A stretch of 64,000 bases of DNA from Adiantum capillus-veneris (Eukaryota > Streptophyta > Polypodiopsida > Polypodiales > Pteridaceae). The notes below the pieces were generated by a model. It was given only the letters and a program-made list of their open reading frames with translations, searched no databases and had not been told where the DNA came from. Position numbers and translations under genes: made by a program. Location of the stretch: assembly GCA_014529385.2 (NCBI GenBank), contig CM043961.1, forward strand, positions 15,914,478 to 15,978,477, in the 5' to 3' direction. Positions 1 to 11,317 of the stretch are shown in pieces. How positions within the stretch are numbered: position 1 is the stretch's first letter; the number at the start of each line of letters is the position of its first letter.

Positions 1-770
1 CCCAACCTTCTTGTGAAACTATGAGTAGACTAGGAATTACAAGCTCCCATGGCATAACTGCTTCTTAGTCATATACCATTTTGAATGGTGTACAATTAAT
101 AGACACTTTGTAAGAAGTACAATAAGCCCATAGAGCTTATGTAAGCTTTAAATCCCAATCTGTACGATGAGTCACAATTGTCTTTATCAAAATGGAGATG
201 AGAGTTTTGTTGGTACTCTCAACTTGGCCATTTTCTTCTGATGTGAGTTCTTTTATCACTTCATTAAGTCTGATGTGAGTTCTTTTATCACTTCATTTAT
301 AAAATGGGTTCCATTGTTACTCACAAGTTCAAAGGGGCATCCAAAACGTGTGATAATGTTCTCAAAGAGAAACTTAGTTGTTGTCTTTGCTTTTTGTGTT
401 GCTTTTGCTTCAGCCCATTTTGTCACATAGTCAGTGGCAACAATATATATCAAGATTGAGGGCTACAAGCTGCCGGACTAATTGGGCCTACAAAGTCTAA
501 ACCCCATTTTTCAAATGGTGAGTCACTTTAATAGGATGTAAGGGTATCTTATCCTTTTGTTGTGTGATCTTATAACGTTGGCATTCATCACATCCTTTTG
601 CAAAAAGTGATGCATCCTTGAATGAGGTAGGCCACCAATAGCCTGATTGCAACACCTTTCTAGTTGTTAGTTCCCCTGAGAAATGTCCTCCGGCTATACC
701 CATGTGGGCTTCTTGCAGTATGTATAAATACTCATCCTCACAGGCACAATGTCTAAGAATATCGTCCTTC
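1..770 (-). pseudogene. G1 integrase remnant
   Basis: The zinc-binding N-terminus is visible at 703-497 (GGHFSG, GYWWPT and CDEC motifs) and the catalytic core at 453-256. The core keeps the first Asp (ATDYVTKWAEAK), but the second reads SNNGTHF where the family has S-D-N-G, so a catalytic Asp has become Asn. Stops and frameshifts separate the pieces, and the downstream part runs off the window start. In the family this enzyme inserts the cDNA into the genome. This copy cannot encode it. Confidence 0.75.
237..297. repeat. 32-bp tandem duplication in G1 integrase
   Basis: A 29-base string beginning TCTGATGTGAG occurs at 237-265 and again at 269-297, a 32-base step. It duplicates integrase codons (VIKELTS-type residues) and shifts the frame. 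Confidence 0.85.
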
Positions 771-1530
771 CCTAGCTTGTAGAGAGTTCTTGCAATGATA
801 GATTAAGGTTCACACTCTTTTAACAGTTTTTGAGCTATATCCTTACGAAGCTCTTTGGACGGAAAACTATTAACTAGAAAGTTCACAATCTTCTCACTCT
901 ATTCAGGCATGGTCTCGACTAGAAATAAGGAAGTATCGGGCAATTAATCATCGACTCCAATAGGGGCTTCACCATTGGGTATGTGAGACAAATGATCTGC
1001 CATGACATGTCTTTTACCGGGTCTCACCACAATAGTAAAATCAAACTCAAGAAGAATAACACGTGTAATTCTTCCCGTGGAACAAGGTTTTATCTACTAG
1101 ATAGAACAAGGCTTGATGATCAACATAGAAAACAAACTTGTTGGCTAGAAGGTAGTAGCAAAATTTCTTCACTGCATAAATCATACCTAAACCTTCCCGC
1201 TCTGTAGTGGTGTAGTTTCTCTCGGCATCATTCAATTGATGACTTGCAAAGCTAATGGGGTAGGCCAATTTATGTTCTCCAGGTTGAGCTAGAACACACC
1301 CAAAAGCAAAGTTTGATGCATCAATATGCACATGGAAAATTACATTCCAATCGGGTACTCGTAGAATACGAGCGCTTGTCAAGGTCTTTTTCAATGACTC
1401 ATAAGCATGGTCACACTCCGTAACTCAATAAGAAGCTTGTACAAAAGACGAGCTATCTCAGCAAAGTTTAAAATAAACCGTCGGTAATGGCCCATGAACC
1501 TTTGAACTTCTTTATGATTAGACGTGCTCG
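771..1530 (-). pseudogene. G1 RT connection and RNase H remnant
   Basis: Residues at 1520-1391 match the RT thumb/connection of gypsy elements (VQRFMGHYRRFILNFAEIA). RNase H follows at 1394-1047: HIDASNFAFGCVLAQ, then a TEREGLGMIYAVKKF block and YVDHQAL. The RNase H-integrase linker is recognisable to about 770 (GKRHVMADHLS). The RT palm with its YxDD motif is absent: the reading passes from gag zinc-knuckle sequence directly to the connection at about 1520, so several hundred bases were deleted. Confidence 0.75.
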
Positions 1531-4448
1531 CTTGATTGGTTTGCATTAGTGTGGCATTCTTTTGTAGCCTAATAGGACACTCAGCCACACGATGTGGACC
1601 TCCACACTCATAGCATTGAAGAGGTGGTCTCTTGGTAGTGTAATTGATATTTTGGCCTCTTGCAGCAAGAGCAGCTACTTGATAGATAGGTTTAACTTGT
1701 CCCCAATAGTCCTCCATGTAGTATTGTGGACTTTCTTCAAGCGCATCAATCCCATAGGCAATATTAGGGTCTATATCTTCCTCACAGCCTTCCAAACAAG
1801 CAATAGATGACTCACAACCCACTTGATTCACAGAAGTGATTCTTGGATGTGGTGGTTGCGGTCCTAGCACTGGAGGTGGTAAGGGTGTTGTTTGAACAAC
1901 ATTTTGGGCCCTAGGGACCATGTGTTGTGATGTTTGTTCAAGAGGTGGGACCGGCATCAATGGAGGCTTTCAAGGTGTGTCTATCCATGTTAAGGTTGGT
2001 CTATTGGCCATCGCGCACTTAAATACTATGCAATCCTTAGCTTGATGACTATACCTCCCACATGCATTGCAATTCTCATTGAATTTTACTTTAAACGTAG
2101 GGCATTCACTGGTACTCTGTGGACCATAGCATACTGAGCACCATTGTTGCTCCCTTCTTGGATACATATGATTGTTTTGCCGAGCACGATTGTCTCTAAG
2201 ACTCTCTTGAATGGCCTTGGTGAAATCTGTTAAAGTCATCTCAAATATCTTTGGCTCCTTAGCAATAGGATTAGGGTCATTGGCTAATGACGCGATGCTT
2301 GCGAGCTAGTAGATTTAGGATCAACATACACTCTTTCTCCTTGATCATTAAATTATCCTCCAATTGGATCGCATTGGTGGTGACTGCTTCCCAAGTGGTG
2401 ATACCTCTAATGACTAGGCCATTGTAGATATCCTCATGTCATAATCCCCTAATGAATCTATAAAGCAATTGATTATTATTGAAGCACTCATTTGGCTTAC
2501 AATGAGAATTCAAATGCTTCAAGCGACTGATAAAGTCTCTCACCGCCGCTCTCCTTCCTCTCGTTGGGCTTTTTGGAGCTGAGAGGCTACACCCCAAAGC
2601 ACTCCCTCTTGTATGTATTCTTTCAAGAACAGTCTCCTAAGAGTAGGGTAAATCGTTTTTTCTTCCACCCTTAGGGTTCCAATCCCCAACCTTCCCACTT
2701 AAGGTTAGGCTTAAAGCATTACTCTTATGCAGGTCATTGTGTTCTCCTAGAGAATCGCATATTTGTTCAAACACTTCGATATGCTTTCTCACATCCCCGT
2801 CTCCACTAAATTTTTGTGTGAGCTTGGCTATTTGTACTGCCTTACTTCTAGGCTCTCTATCAAGCGTGTTACACATATTCTCAGCAATAGATGGACCGAT
2901 GGTTTGAGAAAATGCTGCCAAATCTCCTAAATAAGTAGGTATAGTGGCCGCGGGTGTAGGCGCTCCTGGAACTACATGTGGGATGGGAGTTGGACTTGGC
3001 CTTGGCATACGCGCGGTCCTCGGGTCCCATATCTCTTATGGTGGTGTACCACGTGGTGGTCCAAAGTTCATAGGTGTGGCCCTAGGCATAGCCAGTGCCG
3101 GATACGACATGTTATTGCTAAATGGTATGGCCCCACTTGAATAAGAGCTCAGATAATGCCATTGTGTAGTGTAAGCCCTTGGCATAATTGGGGGAGTGGG
3201 AGCTACGTGGGCATGGGGTGCGACAAGTACATAGGCTTGATGCACACATGTAGGTATTGTTGGGGGCACTGTGCTACTAGGTAGCCGTGTAGTTGTAACA
3301 AACGAGGTCCAAGGTGTACTTTTTGTACTCATCACCGGAGTAGGTATCGTAGCCGTAGTGTCTCTAAGAGACAGATGAGCTAGATTTGGAAAGTAAAACT
3401 ACTAATTGTGGGTTCAGAATGTACCAAATTTCCAGGTGACACAATATATGAAGGGTCCATTGGACTCACTAAAGGAGTTTCCATCTGTGATAATGTCGGT
3501 TGTCTGGCCTTGCCCATATCCAAGAACCTCATAAGGCCCGTTGAAGGAATGTTAATCACTTGGTTTTTCCTCTCCAAGGATGATGCTATGGATGACATTG
3601 CAGACCATCTGTTGTCGCTCCTCTAGACTTGTGGTGCTAGAAGTAGATTGTACAACATCTAACCAACCTATATGGTATGTGTAACCCGTGTACAGGCCAG
3701 TCGAGGTTTCAATTTTTAGGTCATATTCTCAATTTACGTTGAGAAATAACCCTTCTAAGCCCGGCGTACTAGAGGTTTCCCTTGAGGTGGAAGCATTGTT
3801 GTTCCCCACAGTTTGACCCACATTGCCTACTAACTCAGGAGCACTTGATTTCTCCATTTCTATGCATGTTGTCCCAGGGGTCTTTCCCTTCATGGCTCAA
3901 TGTTGTTCTAGGAAACTCTCCATTTCCCTCTCCCTAGCCGCTTGCATACAGCACTCAACTTCTTGCACCTCCGCAAGACTCCTACCATCGGGTAGTAGAA
4001 CTTCGGGGGGTGATTGCTTTGCAGGGTCTTCCATGAAAGCAAGGGGAAGGATATCAACGTGGAATCTCTTGGGGAGTATAATCTCCCCATGAGATACCAA
4101 AGGCGAATCAACCTCTCCCTCACCTTCGTTAACTTCACTAGCCGCAGGTTCATAGCGAGCAGCTCTACTAAAGGTTTCTATAAAGCGACTAAACACACTA
4201 GATCCAGGCTGTGGGGCCCAGACAGGTACATTTTTGTTTACTTGCTAGGGGTTTGGAGTAGGATGTCCTTCCATAATATCGTAGTCAGATGAAGAGTCAC
4301 TAGCTGCTATGTTTGGGTCTTGGGTTGTACTACCTTGGGTCCCCGCCGAGGGCTCGGAACCTAAGGTAGGTGGGTATTGAGAACCCGCGTAAGTCGAAGT
4401 GCTCGCTAGTTGCTCGGCTTCTAGCACACGACCAGAGCGTAGATGCAT
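1530..4448 (-). pseudogene. G1 gag remnant with zinc knuckles
   Basis: The gag starts at 4448 with MHLRSGRVLEAE, followed by Pro/Ala-rich low-complexity segments (3335-3036) and a capsid-like segment at 3008-2637 (AKLTQKFSGDGDVRKHIEVFEQICDS type). Two Cys-rich clusters follow at 2239-1970 (CSVCYGP, then CNACGRYSHQAKDC) and one near 1610-1560 (CYECGGPHRVAEC). Several frameshifts and stops break it. In the family, gag forms the particle that packages element RNA. Confidence 0.7.
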
Positions 4449-5205
4449 ATGCCTTTGGCACCCTACAAGCGTTCGCGAATACCCTCGAAGGTTAACCGCT
4501 TGATTTTTTGGGCCTTTTGCACCCCGTTTTCACTCGTTTTTTGATGTTTTTTAATGTCTTTTTACGATCAATTTTTGGATTAGAGTGTGTGATAGCTCGA
4601 AACAAGCATATCACTCAGGGGGTCATGGTGTGCTTTACAGCACAACGTTCGATTACTCGAAGCTCCGATGGTCCTCAAAAGGGTCGATTTTTACTGAGGC
4701 GTGAGGCTAAAATAAGTAAGTCCAAAGGGTGACTGAGGCCTGAGCCTAGGCTTGGGCTTGGGGAATGTTCCCTATCCCGGTTTTTCCTTTTAAATATTTT
4801 TTTTACTTTATTTATTTATTTTTATTTTTTTTAATTTTGGGAGGATAAGGTTGTCGCGGTCGCGCTGCGCACGCACGTACACACACACCTAAGCTACCTA
4901 CTTACAACTAACAGAGCTACTGTTACACATTGTTTAACACAGTACTACATTAACTAATTAACTAACAGATCTACTTACTGCACCTTACAAATCTAACATT
5001 ATAGATCTAATATCTTAAATCTAACACCTTATCAAAAGAAAACAGTACATTGCAGCAAAAAAATATAACACCTTATTAACAGAAAATAGTACAAAGTTCA
5101 CAAATCCTTCTCAACAGCCACACACCTTCTTCCTTTACCTTTCCTACATCTCACATTGCACCACAAAGCAGCATAGAGTGCTATTCAAGCTTAGTGCAGG
5201 GCATC
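4449..5205 (-). other. G1 untranslated leader
   Basis: This lies between the primer site and the gag start. It is AT-rich at 4790-4840 and has no coding signal; plus-strand ORFs here are short and unsupported. Confidence 0.5.
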
Positions 5206-5223
5206 TCCCCGACAACGGTGCCA
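5206..5223 (-). other. G1 primer-binding site, tRNA-Asp-like
   Basis: The minus strand reads TGGCACCGTTGTCGGGGA, complementary with two mismatches to the 3' end of plant tRNA-Asp (family form TGGCGCCGTTGCCGGGGA). It lies four bases inside the presumed 5' LTR edge at 5228. Confidence 0.8.
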
Positions 5224-5227
5224 AAAA

Positions 5228-5453
5228 TGTGTGCATCTATCGCACGTGTCAAAGTAAGGGACTTGCCGTACATTTTGTGTGAGTCACAAATGGCTGCAAG
5301 CATACAACCAGATTAATCTAGCAAGCTCAAGAGAGCAAGGGTGTGTCACTCACCACCCTACGCTCGCCTTCGTGGAGGATTCCTCGCCGTGAAGAGGGAG
5401 CTACTGTCGTGCCGCGCTCAACCGCTTCGCCACCGTCGTGTTATCGCAATGCT

Positions 5454-5524
<71 letters not shown>

Positions 5525-5650
5525 ACACACACACACAAGGAGATGAAGAAGAAGATGGAGATGGAGCAAGAGCACTCTTCAATTGCACAAATGAGAGAAT
5601 GAGTGATTTTTAGGTTTAGGTGACTTTTATATGAGCTCGCCCATTCACAC
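5228..5650 (-). repeat. G1 5' LTR (right edge uncertain)
   Basis: The LTR begins TG on the plus strand at 5228, next to the primer site. On the minus strand a TATA-like ATATAAAAG lies at about 5624-5634, and a long (GA)n tract follows about 100 bases downstream. The far edge is not defined because the partner LTR is outside the window. Confidence 0.5.
5457..5520. repeat. (TC)32 microsatellite
   Basis: An uninterrupted TC dinucleotide run of about 64 bases inside the G1 LTR. Ser-Leu repeat ORFs across it are artefacts. Confidence 0.95.
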
Positions 5651-6153
5651 TTGGGCGCCCATGCTTAGCCAGCTAACCCTTGAATGTTCTAGTTACAGTG
5701 CACCTCTCATCGGCGATCACTCTTACCCTTTTCCTATTGGACCGACAAGCCCAGCCCATGACTACTAGAAGTGGACGCCAGTGGTTGACAGATATGGATT
5801 TCTTTGACATGCTCATGCTAGAGTCTGATATGGTGATGCTAGAACATGTGGAGATCATCCCTATGGACGATGAGGGAGTAACAACTACGTTGGAGTCAAA
5901 ATTGATGCATCCATATGCAACTAGTTTTGGTGGGTGATGTAGTGAGTGCTGAGATACCTCATGTGGATAGATTGGCAAATGTCATTGCACATGGCATTGA
6001 TGCGATTGGCACGGATATACTTGCAAAAATTATGCGTTTGTAATCAGCCATCGAGACTCTCATGTCCGACCTCTTAGTGTCGAGACCTGACATAGCAGTT
6101 GCAGTGGGAGCATTTGTGATTGGGGGCCAATATACACGTAGTTTCATTAGTCT
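5651..6153. other. No recognised gene
   Basis: A short plus ORF (5680-5937) and a minus ORF (5959-6147) show no family motif I recognise. Probably decayed repeat sequence. Confidence 0.4.
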
Positions 6154-6558
6154 CTAAAATGTTTGTGTGATCCCATTGCAAATTCTTGTGTTTTTCACAT
6201 GAGCTTGGATCAAGTACACATTTCTCTCGGTTGGCTCTATACATAGCCTCAATATATTGTCTTCTCCTTGCTTGTATAGCCTTCTAGCTATTAGCATGAG
6301 TGTTCTAGTTTCTTCAATGATTAATGTCTGCCTTTCAATTAGTAGTGATCCAAGGGTGAGTAAAGGTATGACATGTTCAATCCACCTTGGCATCATCTCA
6401 ATGTTGAAAAGATAATAATATGGCAAGTCATCATCGACACTAATAGGTGCTTTTCCATGAGTCAATGTACAAAAATGGTCAGCCCCCTGATGTGTATTCC
6501 CTTTTTTTACTGTCACTATGAAATCAAACTCAAAACAATATGATGAACCATCGAACAA
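6154..6558 (-). pseudogene. G3 RNase H tail and integrase linker
   Basis: It reads FEFDFIVTVKKG, GADHF, then DDDLPYYYLFNIEMMPRW and RRLYKQGEDNILRLCIEP. This is the segment joining RNase H to the integrase zinc domain in Athila/Tat-type gypsy elements. It is open for 134 codons, then lost. No catalytic residues are contained here. Confidence 0.7.
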
Positions 6559-6564
6559 TATGTC

Positions 6565-7187
6565 ATGTATTATAGGTGTTCACTAAGTATGGCTTAACCA
6601 ATGCACCTGCCACATTCCAAAGGTTGATGAGACATGCATTTAAGGAATATCTAAGACAATTCTTAGAAATATACGTGGATGACTTATGCATGCATTCTTT
6701 CTTGAGAAATGAGCATATAGAGCATTTGAAGAAGATTTTGAGAAATGAAAAACCTATTGCATCTACTTGAATCTAGAGAAATATATCTTCATGGTAAGAC
6801 AAGGAAAAATTCTAGGGCACATTGTGTCCAAGAACAACATTTATATGATTCTTGAAAATATTCAATTGATTGTTTCTCTACCAAGACCGATGAAAGTTAG
6901 GGAGGTACAAGCCTTCATGGGCCATTTCTCTCTTATCACAAAATTTGAGTGGATATACGAATATGAAGAAGCATTCAAATTATTGAAGGAAAAATTAAAT
7001 TTCTACTCCAATTTTGAAAGCTTCTATTGGAAAAATATCTTCCATGTCCACGTCAATGCATCAGCTTATGCCATAGGATGCATTTTAGTTTAGGTTGAAG
7101 AGAACAACATGGACTTTTTTATATGTTACTCTAGTCAAAAATTGAATAATGCAAAAAGAAAATTGTGTTCTTTGTGGATCATCAAGC
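6565..7187 (+). pseudogene. G3 RT palm and RNase H, inverted segment
   Basis: Starting at about 6576, TKYGLTNAPATFQRLM leads into the RT active site IYVDDL, which is intact. The thumb (FMVRQGKILGHIVSKN, VQAFMGHF) and RNase H start (FHVHVNASAYAIGCIL) follow, ending with FVDHQAL near 7187. A stop near 6770 and another near 7093 break the frame. The RT would copy element RNA into DNA in an active element. Its orientation is opposite to both flanking fragments of the same protein. Confidence 0.75.
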
Positions 7188-7520
7188 ACTCAAGAAAGCT
7201 ATAAGTTTCCTTGAATGCTACTTGCTCTATCACATGATCAATAATTGGGAGGGCGAAGTTATCTCTGATAGTAGCCCTATTTACATGTTTGAGATTCACA
7301 CATACACAGTAATTGGGAGGGGATAGTTATCTGTGATAGTAGCCGTGTTAACATGTTTGAGATTCACACATACACACAATTTCTAGTTCTTCTTGGGCAG
7401 TACCACAATCAATGACACCCAATTTGTGTGCTCAATCTCATAGATAAACTCTTCTTAATTAAGATTTTCCTTGAAGGTGCATAGTTTGAGGGACTCATAG
7501 CCTCGCAAAGAAGACTCTTG
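7187..7520 (-). pseudogene. G3 RT N-terminal fragment
   Basis: The minus strand reads EFIYEIEHTNWVSLIVVLPKK, then CVNLKHVN and ATIRDNF, and DHVIEQVAF near 7210. These match the RT fingers of plant gypsy elements. A tandem duplication (7243-7378) repeats the VNLKHVN segment and disrupts the frame. Confidence 0.65.
7243..7378. repeat. 68-bp tandem duplication in G3 RT
   Basis: Two copies, 7243-7310 and 7311-7378, start AATTGGGAGGG and end in CATACACA. They differ at a handful of positions, so the duplication is not recent. Confidence 0.9.
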
Positions 7521-8993
7521 TACAGTGGATTTTGGAGCTTCGTTGGACACACGCAAAGCAGCTAGGGAGTTATTTCTATCTTGGGAGGAGCGGAGGAACA
7601 AGGAGAGGAAAAAAGGAAGAAGTCATGCAGCTTGAACGGGAAGAGTTCCGGCTTTGCGGCTCAGAGAGGGCAAGGCAAAGTTTTGATCTGATGAGCCTTG
7701 ATTTGTTCAAGAGCTCCCACACGACAATGCCGAGGCGGATTGCAGTGAGTGTGGAGCGGCTTGGGGAATTTTTATCGGCTTCGATGGAATTCTTAGCCAT
7801 TGCTATGCACAGTTTATTGAGGAGCTTTGGATTTGTTCGAGGCCTACCACAGGGAAAATGTGCGAAGCGGCTATCGGTGACAAAGTTTTGGATTTCAATG
7901 AGGGATAGCAGATTGTGAGGAGCCCATTGCATGTGGATTTCCCTTTGCGATGGAGTGGAAGCGGCTTGGATCTTTTTGGCTTGGTTTGTACGACCTTTTT
8001 TTGGAGTGCAAGAAGGTACCCAATTACCAGACCTTGCAACTTCAATATGTCCCTACCTTGCTCGAGGCTCGACAACATCGACCAAACCCAATGGAAAGCT
8101 ATGGATAACGGATCGTTAACCATCCATTTAGCGGCCTATGCACCGGCACAATTCTCAAGGAACCCGACAAATTGTTTGGCTTGAGTTTGTGAAGTCAAAA
8201 TCAAATGGCGGAGTTCACAAAAGGACATCATGCAAAAGTCAGTTGGACAAGGATGGTAGTACCAATACTCAGTTAGTTGCCTTGGTACTAGGGAGGTATA
8301 ACGGCCACAGTCATGATTATGATTTGACACTTTGTTTGGCTCGGGAGTTTGAAGCCAAAGGCAAAAGCAAGAACTCACAAATAGACAAGGATAAAGGCAA
8401 GCAGGACAGAGATTACGGTAATAAAGATTTGGCAGAGGAGATGCACTTGTGGTGGTGGCCACAGTGGCCTCTACGTCAAATTTCTAGTCCCATGACAAGT
8501 GTCACCACTAGATTCAGCCAGAGAGAGGCTTGTGAGTGGCAGAGATGGGCAAGCACTACTCCCTAAAATTAATTTGGACCCTTGTGTTGAAGTTCAAGTT
8601 ACTAGTGTTTGGACCTGTAGGTCGGAGTTCAAAGCACATGCATCTGGCAGGGAACCAATCAGACGTCTAAAACACTATGTATGGGCTAGCAATTCATTGT
8701 TGTTGGTCAAATTTTGGACAAGGTGTGTTCCAATAGATCATTATCTTGGAGTTTTTTACTTTGGATGTGATATGTTCACAGTTCACAAATGGGGATTATT
8801 GGACGTAGTATGGTCTACAGTTCAAAGTTTCTACAAAGGCAAGCGATGCTCAAATGGCATCACTTTCAAGTACAAAGTTGAGGAGAGCAACACCGAGGTG
8901 TATCCAGTTGGTGGCCACTTTTTGGGGTGTCCATGGTAGCTTCTTCATCAACTTGGTCTCACTATTGATGTCCACTATGAGCTGCAAAGAGGG
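7521..8993. other. Unassigned region with uncharacterised ORFs
   Basis: Plus-strand ORFs at 7532-7918 (128 codons), 8138-8566 (142) and 8499-8939 (146) match no family I recognise. They lie upstream of a purine run and LTR-like start at 8994, so they may belong to the body of a decayed LTR element. No function is assigned. Confidence 0.35.
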
Positions 8994-9188
8994 TGTTAAA
9001 GTTTAGGCATCTCAAGTGAACTGCCCAATGTGATCCCATTATTTACTTTGGCTTTTAGGTATTTATTTTACTTATTTGTCAAAGTCTTCGGCAGGGCAAT
9101 CTACTGGGATTGATATATAAGCAGTCCCTTGCTTCCATTGTATATACATTCATTTATTTATTGCCAAGGTTGTTTTGTTCAAGAGAAA

Positions 9189-9264
<76 letters not shown>

Positions 9265-9380
9265 CTCACTACCCTTGGTCTTTACGCTTCCGCATCGTCG
9301 ACTTTGACACATGCTTATGTGAATATATGTGCAAAAAGTGATTCCAACCAAGCAGATTATCTTTGGCGTGCCTAAGATAA
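8994..9380 (+). repeat. LTR-like sequence with TATA box (tentative)
   Basis: A purine run AAAGAGGG (8987-8993) is followed by TGTTAAAG at 8994, as at the start of a 3' LTR. A TATATAA box lies at 9114-9120 followed by GCAGTCCC, and a (CT)n tract starts about 80 bases downstream. The 3' edge and a partner copy are not found. Confidence 0.35.
9199..9261. repeat. (CT)n microsatellite, about 63 bp
   Basis: A pure CT run; Ser-Leu and Arg-Glu ORFs here are artefacts. Confidence 0.95.
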
Positions 9381-11317
9381 AATTTACATTTTATTGTCAC
9401 TTAGGCCCTAATCTTGCCCTATCTAGCTTCTACTATGTTAGTTATGGTGGTTGAAGCCCTTGGTTGTGTTTCTTGTACTTGGTGTTGCCCCCAAAGAGGT
9501 TGACTATCCTCTTTTAAGTTGAGCTTGACTTTGAATGATTAAAAAGTAGTTTTGTGCCCACTGAAGGTTGGTGAAGGTCCATTGTAAGGTATAGAGTGCC
9601 CCCCTTGAGTTTGAGGTCAAATCGGTCAGTATTTTGCACTGTGGTGCACAATGTAGCTTTGCAATGAAGATATGATCATTTTGCCATATGCTGATGATTG
9701 GGACTCCCCTAATTCTCCATAGTTCCCCAACATGATGGCCCTAACACATACGTAAAATTTGGTCCAGATCTAGCTCCTTCATCTTCGGCACACCAAAGAT
9801 ACAAGGTCATCTTTTTTGGCATATTTTGCATCTCTAAGCTTACCGATGTGTTCCTCCACTAGTGATGAGCCTATGGTTCAAGTTTGGTGCAATTTGGATG
9901 TCTGGTATGGCCGGTGTTAGTGTTTCTAATCCCAAAAGTTCCTAGATTGTCTTGTGTTGTCGTGCCCCCTACAACCCTTGTGGTCGGCAATGTGATACTC
10001 AAAATACTTCTAGACATAGTTAGGAACTTATCCCTCATGGATGGAGTGAGTAAGATCTGGCAGATGTTGCGTAGGAGCGTGTGGAAGGTCACCAAAATCC
10101 ACAACCCAAAGCTCTCTCTCTAAAGGCTAAAATGCAAATGAGAGGGAAAATGGCATAAGTGACTATACATACCTAGACTTTTCCAACACCACCCATCTTA
10201 TACCTACCCATTGAGCTCAGTAGGCTTCACAATATACTCTTGGATCAAAAATTTCTAAAAACTGAATCCATGGACCCTTCTGTCGCAATTTGTCCCAAAT
10301 GGTTAGTGACTCTGAGTAACCGCCGAGTTTTTGATCGGAATTGTTCCACTAATTTTTTGGCCTTTCCATTGAGCTTCAAGATTTGGCGTTTGAAGTCAAT
10401 GTCCAATTCTGACATTCTTGCTTATTTATTTTATTTATTTTGGCTTTTATTAGCAAAAATTGAAGAAAACTAATTAAATCACTCAAAAGAAAATCCATTT
10501 GGCACTAAAAATTACTAAAACACTTCTAATGTTGTTATTTGGCCATATTTTTGTGGGTTGCTCCATTTTGATCATGATTTTGGTCTGAAAACACACCATA
10601 CAAGTAAAAATTGCACTATTTTGTGGCTTTTGACATGTATGTACAATATATACACACACCTAGGGGTTATCATATTGCATTCCCCATTCATCTTGTTATT
10701 AGGACATATCATCTATTTTTCAAAAACAGTCGCGCGTTAACACGCAATTACTTCAAAACATTGCCCTTTTTCTCTTTGAGATTTATTTGCTTGGGTCCAC
10801 ATTTAGAATGTCTCCCCCCTCCTTGCTCAAGTCCTCCATGATGGCAGAGTACCATTTGGGTTGTGCAGTGCATGGGTTATAAAGTTGTGTCTATGCATGG
10901 CCCTGATTGACCCTACAATGCTATTGATGTCAATGCATGTAAACACACTATGTTGTGCAAGAGGTGGGTCTTGAGTATTGCACTCAATGGTTTTTGATGG
11001 CAAGGTATCCTGTGTTTGAATGCTCTTGAAGAGTAAAACTTGTAGCAATTGAGCGCGTTCTTTGATTGTGTGATTTGTAGTTGTTGTGTAGGAGTACTGG
11101 AATCTGTTAGTCACCATTTGGATTGATGATTTACTCTTTGGTACCCATTTGTACTCGACTGAGGGTGAATTTATTTTTGGTGGAGTCTTTGGTACCCATC
11201 AAATATGTCGTTTTTCTTGGCTCTACCTTGATTTTCCAGCTCCAGACATTTGACATTCTACTTATATTCCTTCTTTGGTTGCCCTACCCACTTCATTTTT
11301 GGTAACTGCGATTTTCA
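9381..11317. other. No recognised gene
   Basis: AT-rich sequence with only short ORFs on both strands. None shows a domain, zinc knuckle or repeat structure I recognise. Confidence 0.5.

Larger units (their letters stand above)
1..5650 (-). mobile_element. G1: decayed Ty3/gypsy retrotransposon, non-chromovirus type
   Basis: Read on the minus strand, the order is 5' LTR part, tRNA-Asp-like primer site, gag, two zinc-knuckle regions, RT connection, RNase H and integrase, with the 3' end outside the window to the left. The primer-site type and the gag start (MHLRSG at 4448) resemble the Athila/Tat side of plant gypsy elements; that lineage call is an inference. Protease and the RT palm are missing, and every domain carries stops or frameshifts, so the copy is dead. 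Confidence 0.8.
6154..7520 (-). mobile_element. G3: gypsy pol fragment with an internal inversion
   Basis: The outer parts are on the minus strand: the RT N-terminus at 7520-7187 and the RNase H tail plus integrase N-terminal linker at 6558-6154. The middle, RT palm plus RNase H at 6565-7187, lies on the plus strand. Colinear order would put that middle segment on the minus strand too. No LTRs are seen. Confidence 0.75.

Noticed and set aside
5341-5613. Ser-Leu-rich ORFs across the (TC)n run
   Set aside because: They are the translation of a dinucleotide repeat; no domain on either side.
5680-5937. ORF with MTTRSGRQW, similar to gypsy gag starts
   Set aside because: The resemblance is a few residues, and the rest has no gag features.
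5959-6147. RPDIAVAVGA on the plus strand, resembling Copia RNase H
   Set aside because: A short chance match without flanking Copia motifs.
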